Below are positions 1 to 8,776 of a stretch of 64,000 nucleotides of DNA, in pieces. The DNA is from Rhodopirellula sp. P2 (GTDB taxonomy: Bacteria > Planctomycetota > Planctomycetia > Pirellulales > Pirellulaceae). Each line of letters opens with the position of its first letter. The stretch's first letter is position 1. The notes under the pieces are model-generated. The model saw only the letters and a list, made by a program, of their open reading frames with translations. It did not search any database and was not told where the DNA came from. The stretch spans positions 6,801,001 to 6,865,000 of the forward strand of contig NZ_CP118225.1 of assembly GCF_028768465.1 (NCBI RefSeq), in the 5' to 3' direction. The translations under genes were made by a program, and so were the position numbers.

Positions 1-381
1 CAAATTAAAAACGTGCAACGAGTGTCCGTCGTAGTGCCACGGCGTGGTGTGCCCACCCGAGTTGAACCAAACGCGAACGCAGTTGTCCCGCAGGAAGGCG
101 GTGTCCGGATTCATTGATTTCGTCACGACGGGCGGCGTCGTGCAAGCATCATCAATGATCTCCTGCCGGACGTCATACCAAAGCAATCGCTCGGTCACGG
201 ACGTATCAACCGCGATCTTGTCACACAGAGATCGGCAAACCTCTTCCGCACCACCGTCCGCGTGCGTCACACCCCGAAAAATCACAGGCTGTTCGGTCGC
301 GTAATGATCGCGAAAAAAGGCTTCGACATCATTGGCGTCCAACGATGGAATCTCGCGAGCGGCCGGAAGGGACGTGGTCAT
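1..381 (-). CDS. Cupin-like / JmjC-type dioxygenase family protein (partial)
   Basis: The reading frame is open from an ATG at 381 to the window edge, giving 127 N-terminal residues; the C-terminal part lies outside. The visible part ends in a TTPWHYDGHSLHVFNL stretch (residues about 112-127). In this family (cupin_8/JmjC, FIH-like) the H-x-D pair, here H116 and D118, supplies two ligands of a catalytic Fe(II) in a 2-oxoglutarate-dependent oxygenase. The N-terminus has no signal peptide, so a cytoplasmic protein hydroxylase or demethylase is the family expectation. The distal His ligand and the 2-oxoglutarate-binding residue cannot be checked here. Only 18 bases separate its start from the stop of the amidohydrolase gene upstream, so they are probably co-transcribed. 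The substrate is unknown. Confidence 0.75.
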   Translation of the reverse strand, partial: MTTSLPAAREIPSLDANDVEAFFRDHYATEQPVIFRGVTHADGGAEEVCRSLCDKIAVDTSVTERLLWYDVRQEIIDDACTTPPVVTKSMNPDTAFLRDNCVRVWFNSGGHTTPWHYDGHSLHVFNL

Positions 382-399
382 GATGCTGTCTCGTTGAGA

Positions 400-1758
400 T
401 CAATCCGAGGAATGCTGCTCGGCAAATGCTTCCACCCGTTCCCGAACGCCGGGGATCAGTTTGATGGCGTTCTCATAATACAGCTTCCGGAGCACCTGGG
501 GAGGAAGCTCCACCCCATCGATCTGCCACAACCCCTGCGGCGGTGGCTCCTTTTCGCTGTACGGAAACGCCTCGTCATTGGTTTCAAAGAATCGCCAATA
601 GTACTTCAGGCGTTTCTTCGGCCACGGACCATCCGTCCCGAACAAAATCCGGTCCTGGTACCGAATCAAAAACTCTCGTGCTGCACGAGGCTGACGCCCA
701 AGCTCGTTGATTCGTGACGCAGGCTCGATCCACAAATTGGGATACCGATCCATCCACTCGCTGACCAACGCCAGGTCCTCGGGACTGTTGGCGATGTGGG
801 CGCCGATGAACTGCGTCTTGGGATGCTTTGCAATCATCCGATTCCGAGCCTCGAACAGCTCTTCGCGAGAAGGGTACTCCTCACCATGAAAACTCCAATC
901 GGGATGCCGCGACAACTCTTCCCAGCGTTCGTTGCGTTCATCAATTGGATCAAAGAAGGCCGCCGGATCGGCCGTGTGAATGATGATTGGTATCTGAAGC
1001 TCCCCGCATGCAGCCCAAATCGGATCCCATCGCGGATCATCAATCTTGACCAGCGAGCCATCCGGATTGCGATGGCCCAAACCAAAACGCTTGAACAACT
1101 TCAATCCCGAGGCCCCTTGCTTGACCGCCTCCCGCAATTGCTCGGCAGTCCGCTCTGAAAACCCAGGACGGTGACACGCCCAGGTGGAAGGGTCGTCCAC
1201 CGCACCGTCGCCACGCCAATCCACGTTGGCATACAACACGAAACGATCGCGATGCTCCTTCCACAAGAACTCCTTTTGCTCCTGAAACTGCGAGCCAAGC
1301 TTGCCGTCCAGAGACACGCACAACGCGATGCGATTGCAATCCATGGCCGCGACAAAATCTTCGAGAGCCTCGCGGTTCATTCGCAATCGGTAAAAGAAGT
1401 GCGTGTGCACGTCGACCACCGGAAACGCCGCCCGACTCACCTTCGTGACTTTTGTTTTCAACTGCGACTTAGGGTTGTATCGATGCACGGACAAATCACG
1501 TCCGTCCCTGCCGTCCAGCTTGTCGGATTCCGCCGCCCCGGAGCCCATTTCGGTTGACTCGGTGCTTTCTGAATCCACCTCTTCCGTGGCAACCTGCTTC
1601 GCCCCGCAGTCCGCGGTGCCGGGCCCGGCGGCATCAGCGGCGTGCACCCGTTTCGACGCTACGTCGCGATCACTCGGCGATTCCGCCAACACGGGGCAAC
1701 ACCACACCGCGGCAGTGGTCCAACCGACCAAACCAAACAACGCACGTCGAACAGTCAT
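400..1758 (-). CDS. Secreted amidohydrolase (amidohydrolase_2 family)
   Basis: This 452-residue protein has an N-terminal export signal (MTVRRALFGLVGW..., cleavage plausible after PVLAES) and a roughly 75-residue Ser/Glu/Asp-rich linker before the enzyme domain. The TIM-barrel domain starts at VVDVHTHFF, with the metal-binding H-x-H at residues 118-120. It continues with IIIHTADP, FIGAHIANSP and ILFGTDGPW, matching the strand-end His and Asp ligands of amidohydrolase_2 enzymes. The family hydrolyses or decarboxylates small cyclic or carboxylic substrates; the specific substrate cannot be read from sequence. The frame continues upstream, but the ATG at 1758 is chosen because it begins the hydrophobic signal. 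It is likely in one operon with the cupin-like gene downstream and the sialidase-like gene upstream. Confidence 0.85.
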   Translation of the reverse strand: MTVRRALFGLVGWTTAAVWCCPVLAESPSDRDVASKRVHAADAAGPGTADCGAKQVATEEVDSESTESTEMGSGAAESDKLDGRDGRDLSVHRYNPKSQLKTKVTKVSRAAFPVVDVHTHFFYRLRMNREALEDFVAAMDCNRIALCVSLDGKLGSQFQEQKEFLWKEHRDRFVLYANVDWRGDGAVDDPSTWACHRPGFSERTAEQLREAVKQGASGLKLFKRFGLGHRNPDGSLVKIDDPRWDPIWAACGELQIPIIIHTADPAAFFDPIDERNERWEELSRHPDWSFHGEEYPSREELFEARNRMIAKHPKTQFIGAHIANSPEDLALVSEWMDRYPNLWIEPASRINELGRQPRAAREFLIRYQDRILFGTDGPWPKKRLKYYWRFFETNDEAFPYSEKEPPPQGLWQIDGVELPPQVLRKLYYENAIKLIPGVRERVEAFAEQHSSD

Positions 1759-1891
1759 ACAACTCACATACCAAGGGAAGAAAGACTCGTCGCGAATTGT
1801 AGCGTTCAACCATCCGCACTCGTTTGAAGATTCGACGAGGACGAACGAACAACGTCGCCCCCCCATTTCGCGTCGATCCATTGCCGGAAGA

Positions 1892-2926
1892 TCAGTCCAG
1901 CTTGACCTGAGCAACATAAATCGCAGTTGTGAAGTCAGTCTCGACTTCCGCATCCAGTGACTCGTGTTGCGAGTAATAACTCACCCACAGCAAACCGTCG
2001 TGATACACCAACCCGGCATAGCTCGTGTCGCCGCCAGAGGGCAGAGCGAGAAACTCATCCAAGGCACCGGTATCTGGATCGATCCAGCACAGTGAGGTAC
2101 GAACCTGACCGTCATAAAGACGCACTGCCGCAACCACCTTGCCATTGGGCAAACGAATCATCTGTGGCCCGCCAATTCGGACCCCCATGTCCTGCCATTT
2201 CCAATCGGTGTAAGGCGGCTTGGCCACCCCCCACATCCCTGACTTGCTCCCGGCATCTCGACGCAACAAGCAGTGCGCCGTGCCAGCTTCCGAAAACAGG
2301 ATCGCAGATTCATTGGGATAGCCGTCGATCATCAGATTGTCGACCAACACGTCGTACTGACGCCCATCCTCTGTCTCATACAAACGGACGAACCGATCCT
2401 CCGGAGCGGCAGTCCGATAGCCAATGCTGTACCCCTTGCCGGCAGGCGACCAAGACGTCCGCCAAAGCCAATCACTGATCTTGCCGATGGCCACCGACTC
2501 ACTCCAGGTCACCCCATCGTCGGAAAACCAATTGTAGGACTGATGGCTTCCATGACTCGCGTCATGCAGCGCCCCAGCGCCGCTCAACAGCAACTTCCCA
2601 TCCGGAGTGACCGACAACTTTGCGTCACGCAGATCAGCGGTGTCGCTTTCAATCAACGCGACCGATTCCCACTTCAATCCATCTTCGCTCCGCAGCACCC
2701 GCAACGCGCCATCGTCCGAAACGTGCCGCGTGCCCTCACGGAAGACGCAGAACCAATGCCCTTGGAAACGAGCCAGATCCGTGAACGCGTTGTGATGTGC
2801 CTCGTCCCAGATGCGATCCACTCGCACCAACTCAGCCGCGTCACCCGCGGAGGGCAGCTGCAACGTGGCCAACAACAACAGAACCCACGTCCCCACCCCA
2901 ACCGACACTCGCTTCACTGCACTCAT
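1892..2926 (-). CDS. Secreted sialidase-fold (BNR repeat-like) protein
   Basis: The 344-residue product has a clear Sec signal (hydrophobic VLLLLATLQLPSAGDA, cleavage near residue 30). It then shows recurrent Asp-box-like turns such as SEDGLKWES and SDDGVTWSES, spaced as in the blades of a six-bladed sialidase/BNR propeller. Family members are exo-sialidases or more general glycan-binding or glycan-cleaving enzymes; the arginine triad of true sialidases cannot be assigned with confidence, so activity is open. The ATG at 2926 is preferred over upstream in-frame codons because GGAGG lies about 7 bases before it. Planctomycetes of this type carry many secreted glycan-active proteins, which fits use of algal polysaccharide. 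Confidence 0.75.
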   Translation of the reverse strand: MSAVKRVSVGVGTWVLLLLATLQLPSAGDAAELVRVDRIWDEAHHNAFTDLARFQGHWFCVFREGTRHVSDDGALRVLRSEDGLKWESVALIESDTADLRDAKLSVTPDGKLLLSGAGALHDASHGSHQSYNWFSDDGVTWSESVAIGKISDWLWRTSWSPAGKGYSIGYRTAAPEDRFVRLYETEDGRQYDVLVDNLMIDGYPNESAILFSEAGTAHCLLRRDAGSKSGMWGVAKPPYTDWKWQDMGVRIGGPQMIRLPNGKVVAAVRLYDGQVRTSLCWIDPDTGALDEFLALPSGGDTSYAGLVYHDGLLWVSYYSQHESLDAEVETDFTTAIYVAQVKLD

Positions 2927-3039
2927 CTTCCGACCTCCAATGACTGAACTGAAAAACCAGGAGGCACGTTCGCTCAGAACGAGCATCCAACCCCGGAGAG
3001 AATAGTTCCTGGCGCACTCACCCCCAAGTGAACGCGCAT

Positions 3040-3071
3040 AAAAAAAGCAGCCCCGATTGGACTGCTTTCTT
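3040..3071 (-). terminator. Intrinsic terminator of the rpsM-rpsK-rpoA-rplQ operon
   Basis: On the minus strand the sequence just after the rplQ stop forms a stem AAAGCAG / CTGCTTT, extended by CC/GG pairs around a short AATC loop, followed by a run of seven T. This is a textbook Rho-independent terminator shape, correctly placed about 25 bases past the rplQ stop codon. It is the clearest terminator in the window. Confidence 0.85.
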
Positions 3072-3094
3072 TTTCAATGATTTGCGAACGAGGT

Positions 3095-3727
3095 TCAGCT
3101 AGCCGAAGCGGTTTCTTCTTCGGTCTTGGCGTCAGCTTCGGGAGCCGATGTGTTCTCGGGGGCGTCTTGCTCGAAAGCAGGGCGTTGTGCGGAACGGGTG
3201 ACCCGATCGTTCTTGCCGACGAGTTCCAGAATCGCACGTGTTCCGCCGTCACCCAAACGAGGTGTGGCCAAACGCATGATCCGGGTGTAACCACCGGGAC
3301 GATCGACGAAACGTTCTGCGATGGTGTCAAACAAAACCGAAACGGCTTCGCGGTCACCAATCAGTTGCAAAACGCGGCGTTGAGCGTTGACGTAAGGAGC
3401 ACGAGCGTCGGCCCACTTGGTCCACTGCTCACTCTTACGCCACTTCTTGTATTCGTCGGAACCACGCTCGGCGGTTGTTTCGTACTTCTTGGCTTCTTCG
3501 AGAGCAGCCATCGAACGCTTTGCGAGCGTGATGCACTTCTCGACCAAAGGACGAACTTCCTTGGCCTTTTCCAAAGTCGTGATGATACGACCTGGGACCT
3601 TGGGAGCATTTTCATCCAAGCTGGCGTCACGTTCGGTCAAGAACAGGGCGCTAGACAGGTTCCGCAACAATGCTTTGCGGTGAGCTGGAGAGCGGCCGAG
3701 AACGCGGCCTTTGCGGCGGTGACGCAT
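3095..3727 (-). CDS. rplQ: 50S ribosomal protein L17
   Basis: The 210-residue product begins MRHRRKGRVLGRSPAHRKALLRNL, the signature start of bacterial L17, a large-subunit protein near the peptide exit tunnel. The conserved GGYTRIMRL segment is also present. It is longer than the usual 115-130 residues: there is an insertion rich in charged residues in the middle (about residues 60-110) and an acidic tail (SAPEADAKTEEETASAS) of about 30 residues. Such extensions are common in planctomycetes and other marine phyla. It is the last gene of the alpha operon, 86 bases after rpoA, and is followed directly by a strong intrinsic terminator. Confidence 0.97.
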   Translation of the reverse strand: MRHRRKGRVLGRSPAHRKALLRNLSSALFLTERDASLDENAPKVPGRIITTLEKAKEVRPLVEKCITLAKRSMAALEEAKKYETTAERGSDEYKKWRKSEQWTKWADARAPYVNAQRRVLQLIGDREAVSVLFDTIAERFVDRPGGYTRIMRLATPRLGDGGTRAILELVGKNDRVTRSAQRPAFEQDAPENTSAPEADAKTEEETASAS

Positions 3728-3813
3728 GACGCGAGTCCGTCAAATTGAATGGGAGTGAAATGAAAGGTGATTGAAGTCGTTGGGAATGCACCGCAGACGC
3801 GATGCGTTTCCAC

Positions 3814-4809
3814 TTAAAACAGAGGCTGATTCGGCACACGCATGCCGAGGTGCAACCCATACTGCGAAAGCTTTTCACGAACTTCGTTGAGAGTTGTGTC
3901 GCCAAAATTGCGAACTTCCAACAATGAATCTTCGGTTCGCTGCACAAGGTCGCGAACAGTCATGATGTTTTCGCTTTCCAAGCAGTTGTTGGCTCGCACC
4001 GACAAACGCAGGTCGGCGAGAGTCATGTTCAACTTCGCTTCCAGCTGAGCTTCAGGCGAACCAGCTCCACCGCGAGCGGCGGAGAAAATGCTTGGTCCCA
4101 ATTCGCGGTATTGCACGAACGGGTTGAGGTGTTTGCGAAGGATCTTGGCGGCTTCGGTCAACGCCATCTCTGGGTTGATTGTTCCGTCAGTCCAAATTTC
4201 GAGGATCAAACGATCGTAGTTGGTCTTCTGACCGACACGTGTCGCTTCCACTTCGTAACGAACACGAACGATGGGGCTGAAGACCGCGTCGATCGGGATG
4301 ATTCCGATCTCGTGATCCACGCTGCTGTGTTCCGTGCTAGGAACATAACCGCGACCGGTTTCAACAACCATTTCCATCATGAATGGAACGTCGTCGGTCA
4401 ACGTGCAGATGACGTGATCTTTGTTGATGACTTCAACGTCCGCGTCGGTCTGAACGTCAGCACCGGTGACAACACCAGCGGTGTTGCGTTCGACGGTGAT
4501 CACTCGAGTCGAATCGGTGTTGCTGCTCACGATCAACGATTTGACATTCAGGACGATGTCGGTGACATCTTCAAGAACACCTGGAATCGATGTGAACTCG
4601 TGTTGAGCACCACGGATTTTGATTTGGGTGACGGCACTGCCCACCAAACTGCTCAGCAGCACGCGACGCATGCTGTTGCCAATGCTGGCACCAAAACCAC
4701 GCTCAAATGGCTCGGCAGAAAACTTGCCGTAGGTTTGGGTCAGCGAGTCACGATCGACTTCGAGCGAACTGGGCAGTTCCATTCCGCGCCAGCGGATGTG
4801 CATGGTCAT
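3814..4809 (-). CDS. rpoA: DNA-directed RNA polymerase alpha subunit
   Basis: At 331 residues this has the normal length of bacterial alpha. The N-terminal assembly domain (about residues 1-235) contains the typical [21 protein letters not shown] segment and the [18 protein letters not shown] region. The C-terminal DNA- and activator-binding domain (about 255-325) contains the helix-hairpin-helix stretch [20 protein letters not shown]. It dimerises and nucleates RNA polymerase assembly. It lies between rpsK and rplQ as in most bacteria, but rpsD, usually between rpsK and rpoA, is absent here. No frameshift or missing motif is visible. Confidence 0.98.
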   Translation of the reverse strand: MTMHIRWRGMELPSSLEVDRDSLTQTYGKFSAEPFERGFGASIGNSMRRVLLSSLVGSAVTQIKIRGAQHEFTSIPGVLEDVTDIVLNVKSLIVSSNTDSTRVITVERNTAGVVTGADVQTDADVEVINKDHVICTLTDDVPFMMEMVVETGRGYVPSTEHSSVDHEIGIIPIDAVFSPIVRVRYEVEATRVGQKTNYDRLILEIWTDGTINPEMALTEAAKILRKHLNPFVQYRELGPSIFSAARGGAGSPEAQLEAKLNMTLADLRLSVRANNCLESENIMTVRDLVQRTEDSLLEVRNFGDTTLNEVREKLSQYGLHLGMRVPNQPLF

Positions 4810-4869
4810 GTTGGGCCTTTGATGGATGCGGGATGGGGTTGATCAGAAACGAAGCGGCGTCAGCGGGAA

Positions 4870-5253
4870 TTAGACGCGGCGTTTCTTGCGAGGACGGCAA
4901 CCGTTGTGCGGGATGGGGGTCACTTCCTCGATCAATTTCACGTTCAAACCAGCAGCTTGCAGTGCGGTGATGGCACTTTCGCGACCAGACCCAGGACCTT
5001 TGACGCGAACTTCCACGTCACGCATGCCAAACTTGGTTGCCTTCTCAGCAGCCTGTTGAGCAGCACACTGACCCGCAAACGGAGTGCTTTTGCGACTGCC
5101 CTTGAAACCGCTGGTTCCGGCACTGGCCCAGCACAACGTGTCACCCTTGGAATCCGTGATGGTCACGGTGGTGTTGTTGAATGTCGCGTGAACGTGAGCA
5201 ACACCGTTGCTGACATTTCTGCGGATGCGTTTTTTCTTGTTGGTCTTTGCCAC
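4870..5253 (-). CDS. rpsK: 30S ribosomal protein S11
   Basis: The 127-residue product carries the full S11 pattern: [18 protein letters not shown] near the start, [14 protein letters not shown] in the middle, and the conserved C-terminus [17 protein letters not shown]11 lies on the platform of the small subunit and contacts 16S rRNA near the mRNA exit. Length and motifs are ordinary. It is the second gene of the operon, 66 bases after rpsM and 60 bases before rpoA. Confidence 0.98.
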   Translation of the reverse strand: MAKTNKKKRIRRNVSNGVAHVHATFNNTTVTITDSKGDTLCWASAGTSGFKGSRKSTPFAGQCAAQQAAEKATKFGMRDVEVRVKGPGSGRESAITALQAAGLNVKLIEEVTPIPHNGCRPRKKRRV

Positions 5254-5319
5254 CGAAACTTCTCAAACAGATCAATGAATGGGGAAAGGAAGGAAAATGG
5301 AATCAAGAGAATCCTGCGA

Positions 5320-5703
5320 CTATCGCAGATCCTTGACGCCCTTCTTACCAGCGACCGTCTTACGAGGCCCTTTGCGGGTCCGAGCATTGGTCTTGGTGCG
5401 TTGCCCACGAACAGGCAAGCTGACACGGTGCCGGATGCCGCGGTAGGATTTGATCTCCCGCATGCGGCTAATGTTTTGAGTCACTTGACGACGCAGCGGA
5501 CCCTCGACGAGATAGTCTCGTTCGAGAAGGGCTGCGATGCGACCTACATCTTCATCGCTGATGTCGCTGGCGGGTGAAGTTGGGTCAATGCCCAATTTTT
5601 CACACACCTCACGAGCCCGGTACAGCCCAAGGCCGTACAGGTACGTCAGCGAATATTGAATCTGTTTGTCGTTGGGGATGTCGACGCCCATCAGACGGGG
5701 CAT
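5320..5703 (-). CDS. rpsM: 30S ribosomal protein S13
   Basis: The 127-residue product starts MPRLMGVDIPNDKQIQYSL and ends with the basic tail RTKTNARTRKGPRKTVAGKKGVKDLR. With the central SYRGIRHRVSLPVRGQRT these are diagnostic of S13, the head protein that bridges the subunits and contacts P-site tRNA. A CGGAG ribosome site lies seven bases before the ATG. It is the first gene of this transcription unit; rpmJ, infA and secY, often found just upstream, are not in the adjacent 380 bases. Confidence 0.98.
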   Translation of the reverse strand: MPRLMGVDIPNDKQIQYSLTYLYGLGLYRAREVCEKLGIDPTSPASDISDEDVGRIAALLERDYLVEGPLRRQVTQNISRMREIKSYRGIRHRVSLPVRGQRTKTNARTRKGPRKTVAGKKGVKDLR

Positions 5704-6083
5704 GGCGATACTCCGAGAGCAGCTGCGAAGGAGGTTAGATTTTGTGCGTTGTTACGCTTCAGAAGCGCTGGATGGCGATGGAACGCAAGTGCGTCTTCGC
5801 CAGCGGATCGCGGACTATAGCAGTCGGCCCCCTTTTTGCTCAAGTGGAAGCGACAAAAGCAATCCGGAATTTTTTTCGGGGGAAGTCGTCAGCTGGTCAC
5901 ATCCCCACGTCAACGTTTGCCCGAAACCTCCAGCAGAGCCCCGAAACAACGTTGAATTGGATGCATCGGCGGACGCCCCACCCACACTGAAATCTCATCC
6001 GAGTTTTCTTGAGAACCCTCCAGATTTGTGCCCCCAAGGCAACCGATTGAGTCGCCGAGAGCCCGTTCCGACCGTTTGGAGGG
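5704..6083. other. Intergenic region between folA and rpsM
   Basis: This 380-base gap holds the putative rpsM promoter near its left end. I looked for rpmJ and other small ribosomal genes on the minus strand and saw none. The right half, after folA, shows no convincing coding frame and no stem followed by a T-run. Confidence 0.5.
5814..5843 (-). promoter_or_regulatory. Putative sigma-70-type promoter for the alpha operon
   Basis: On the minus strand TTGAGC (5843-5838) and TATAGT (5819-5814) are separated by 18 bases and lie about 110 bases before the rpsM ATG. Both boxes match 4-5 of 6 consensus bases and the position suits a ribosomal operon promoter. No transcript evidence is available, so this is a motif-based call only. 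Confidence 0.45.
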
Positions 6084-6791
6084 CTACTCAGCCGGGTTCG
6101 GCCCGGCAAGTTTGGGGCTCGGAATTCGACGACGCATCCGCAACCAATCGGTTGGGTAGTCGTCTTTGGCGGTCACCGGGAACGATGTTTGAGAAACCAA
6201 CTCAAACTCTTCCAGCGGCAAATCGATCCGTGTGTCGCCGGAAAGGTTGGCCCAGACCCTGGTCCACCACAAATCAGTGCACAAAGGGAACCACTGCTGG
6301 TAAATCTGCCCCCCACCGACGACAAAAATCCGCCGCTGGGCCGCAAACGCAATCGCTTCGCTCGCCCCGGACGCCGTCTGGGTCCCAGGGAAATTCCAAC
6401 CGTCCTGTCGCGTGAGAACAATCGTTTGACGCCCCGGCAGAACCCGACCGATCGACTCAAACGTCTTTCGGCCCATGATCAACGCACCCCCCATGGTGGC
6501 CTGCTTGAACCTCTTCAGATCGGAGGACAATCGCCACGGCATGTCTTGCTCATCCCCAATCACGCCATCCGGGGTGGCCGCAACGACGGCAGTGATCCGG
6601 CATCCGACACGGCGATCGGTGGGGCCCATTTCAGTGGGCACCGAATCGCGAACGGACGGCGAACGCGAGGGCTCGCCTGCCGCGTCCCCCGACTGGCCGC
6701 TGTGACTGGCCTGGCTCGCTGGATCGGGCCCCAGCGACGATGCGGATGAATCCGACGGACTGGGATCGGGGCGGGAGCTGAGTTCACACAT
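6084..6791 (-). CDS. folA: Dihydrofolate reductase with N-terminal disordered extension
   Basis: The last 170 or so residues form a complete DHFR fold: ITAVVAATPDGVIGDEQDMPWRLSSDLKRFKQATMGGALIMGRKTFESIG, then LPGRQTIVLTR and IFVVGGGQIYQQW. These include the acidic catalytic residue region, the Trp of the substrate loop and the NADPH-binding GRKTFES and GGGQIY motifs. It reduces dihydrofolate to tetrahydrofolate. The ATG at 6791 adds about 60 residues rich in Ser, Pro, Asp and Gly; an internal ATG at 6629 would give a normal-length enzyme (181 residues), so the true start is uncertain. It begins 7 bases after the thyA stop. ThyA produces dihydrofolate and FolA recycles it, so they form a classic functional pair. 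Confidence 0.93.
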   Translation of the reverse strand: MCELSSRPDPSPSDSSASSLGPDPASQASHSGQSGDAAGEPSRSPSVRDSVPTEMGPTDRRVGCRITAVVAATPDGVIGDEQDMPWRLSSDLKRFKQATMGGALIMGRKTFESIGRVLPGRQTIVLTRQDGWNFPGTQTASGASEAIAFAAQRRIFVVGGGQIYQQWFPLCTDLWWTRVWANLSGDTRIDLPLEEFELVSQTSFPVTAKDDYPTDWLRMRRRIPSPKLAGPNPAE

Positions 6792-6798
6792 ACCGCTT

Positions 6799-7593
6799 CT
6801 AAACCGCCACCGGAGCTTTGATGTGGGGATGCGGGTCGTAGTTTTCCAATTCGAAATCATCAAACTGGAATTCCGTGATCGTCGCCACATCCCGCTTGAT
6901 GTGGAACGTCGGCAACGACCGCGGCGTTCGACGGAGCTGCTCTCGAGCCTGGTCGAAATGGTTGCTGTACAGGTGCACGTCCCCCAGCGTGTGAACGAAT
7001 TCACCCGGCTTCAAACCGGTCACCTGCGCCATCATCGATGTCAGCATCGCGTAGCTAGCGATGTTGAACGGAACGCCCAAGAACAAATCCGCACTTCGCT
7101 GATACAGCTGGCACGACAACCGACCACCGGAGACATAAAACTGAAACAACAAATGACAGGGCGGCAAAGCCATCTTGGGCACGTCGGCCACATTCCAAGC
7201 GGAAACCACCAACCGACGAGACTGCGGGTTTGTGCGGATTTCGTTTTCGACCCAACTGATCTGGTCGACTGTTTTGCCGTCAGCTCCCTCCCAACTTCGC
7301 CACTGGTGTCCGTACACGGGGCCGAGGTCGCCGGACTCGTCCGCCCATTCGTCCCAGATCGAGACCTTGTTTTCTTTCAGATAACCAATGTTGGTGTCGC
7401 CACGCAGGAACCACAGCAATTCGTGCAAAATCGAACGAATGTGCAGTTTTTTGGTCGTCAGCAATGGAAAACCGTCTGCCAGGTCAAACCGCATTTGACG
7501 CCCGAACAAGCTGCGGGTGCCAACACCGGTCCGGTCGTCTCGATCAATCCCGCTGTGCAGGACTTCGTCGAGGAGTTGCAAATAGCCTTGCAT
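6799..7593 (-). CDS. thyA: Thymidylate synthase
   Basis: The 264-residue product has exactly the length of the short ThyA type. It starts [31 protein letters not shown], carries the active-site segment [13 protein letters not shown] with the nucleophilic Cys, then the [17 protein letters not shown] segment, and ends [10 protein letters not shown]. It methylates dUMP to dTMP using methylene-tetrahydrofolate and releases dihydrofolate for FolA, encoded 7 bases downstream. The frame is open upstream, but the ATG at 7593 matches the conserved family start exactly. Confidence 0.98.
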   Translation of the reverse strand: MQGYLQLLDEVLHSGIDRDDRTGVGTRSLFGRQMRFDLADGFPLLTTKKLHIRSILHELLWFLRGDTNIGYLKENKVSIWDEWADESGDLGPVYGHQWRSWEGADGKTVDQISWVENEIRTNPQSRRLVVSAWNVADVPKMALPPCHLLFQFYVSGGRLSCQLYQRSADLFLGVPFNIASYAMLTSMMAQVTGLKPGEFVHTLGDVHLYSNHFDQAREQLRRTPRSLPTFHIKRDVATITEFQFDDFELENYDPHPHIKAPVAV

Positions 7594-7749
7594 GAGCGTC
7601 TCGTGCGATTTGGAACTGCCGGCGAATCTGTTTCGCCGAATCTTGAATGGTAACAGCCAAGGCCTTTCGGGAGCATCCGTCCTGCCCAACAAAATCAGCA
7701 CGGACGACGCAGCTGCCCCTTCCATTCCAGGCGATTCGTCGGGTCAGAC

Positions 7750-8484
7750 TCAAACCGGCATCGTCCAGTCCAACGTCCAATGCCGGTCGCTTGTCATCTG
7801 CACGGCTTCCTCCGGAATCCCCACGCTGGCCACCATCGCGCGAGATTCCTGCAAGGTCAGCCCCGCCCACAAGGATTGCCGCAGCAATTGAGCCGGTGCG
7901 TATTCCGGTGGGACGTCGACGTTCGCATCCGATCCCGCATGCAACTCGACCAAACGCTCAATCTCGGCTTCGCTTTCAGGGCGAAACAAATCGCGAATGA
8001 ACAGACGTCCGCCCGGCTTCAACGCACGCACGGCAACCTGAATCGCGGTGATCGGGTCAGCCAAGTGATGCAGCACCGTGTTGCTGATGATGGTTTGAGC
8101 CAGATCTTCTTGCAGACTTTCGGGATCGGTCAGATCAATTTGCTGCAAGAACACCAAGTCCTGCATGCCAGCCAACTCGACCTCAAACTGCGCCAACTCC
8201 AACATCTCGACACTGAAATCGACTGCCATGATTTCCAATCGGCCTTCCGCGAAAGACTGCCCCTCCAAATCCTCGCTGCCCTCCGCCTCGCGATACCGCT
8301 CGCTCAGGAGCAACGGGATCCCCGCCGGGCCACAGCCCAGGTCGATGACCCTCGGGCCAATTCGCCCCCCCGAAAGAAGATCCTCCACAAAAGCAGTGTT
8401 CACCTGTCGATGATCCATCGCTTGATAAGAGGCTGCATCCAGGGCCGGATCGTCCGGAAAAGGCTCCAGTACACGTGAGAACAT
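7750..8484 (-). CDS. Class I SAM-dependent methyltransferase
   Basis: The 244-residue product has the methyltransferase motif I as RVIDLGCGPAGIPLLL (about residues 45-60), an acidic motif II in MAVDFSVEMLELAQFE and a post-II segment QTIISNTVLHHLADPITAIQVAVRALKPGGRLFIRDL. This is the UbiE/SmtA-like layout of small-molecule methyltransferases. The substrate cannot be inferred. The ATG at 8484 is preferred over in-frame upstream codons because residues before it look unlike the family. It lies 156 bases upstream of thyA on the same strand and is divergent from the exopolysaccharide operon; the 292-base gap between them must hold both promoters, but no strong boxes stand out. Confidence 0.87.
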   Translation of the reverse strand: MFSRVLEPFPDDPALDAASYQAMDHRQVNTAFVEDLLSGGRIGPRVIDLGCGPAGIPLLLSERYREAEGSEDLEGQSFAEGRLEIMAVDFSVEMLELAQFEVELAGMQDLVFLQQIDLTDPESLQEDLAQTIISNTVLHHLADPITAIQVAVRALKPGGRLFIRDLFRPESEAEIERLVELHAGSDANVDVPPEYAPAQLLRQSLWAGLTLQESRAMVASVGIPEEAVQMTSDRHWTLDWTMPV

Positions 8485-8776
8485 GCGTTCAGGACACTTA
8501 AGAGAAAAAACGACTTGAAAAAACCGAAAGTCAGTTGGGTAAAAATCAACGCCCAAACCGAGGCCGTGGTGGTTTCCACCCAGACATTACCCGATTTTGG
8601 CCAAATTCAACCCCACATATTTCGAGCGGGCAACTACAACTTGAACAAGATGTCTGCCCAAGACAACGGACTGCGCGTACTGAACGGACTCGGGGGCTTA
8701 CGCTGGCAAGAGACATTTTGACTACTGGGTCGATTGTAACGATTGCCCTTTGCCCACGAAGTGCCTGGAGCTGCCC

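Noticed and set aside
5704-6083. Search for rpmJ or other ribosomal genes upstream of rpsM.
   Set aside because: No frame with the short Cys/Lys-rich L36 pattern was seen on the minus strand.
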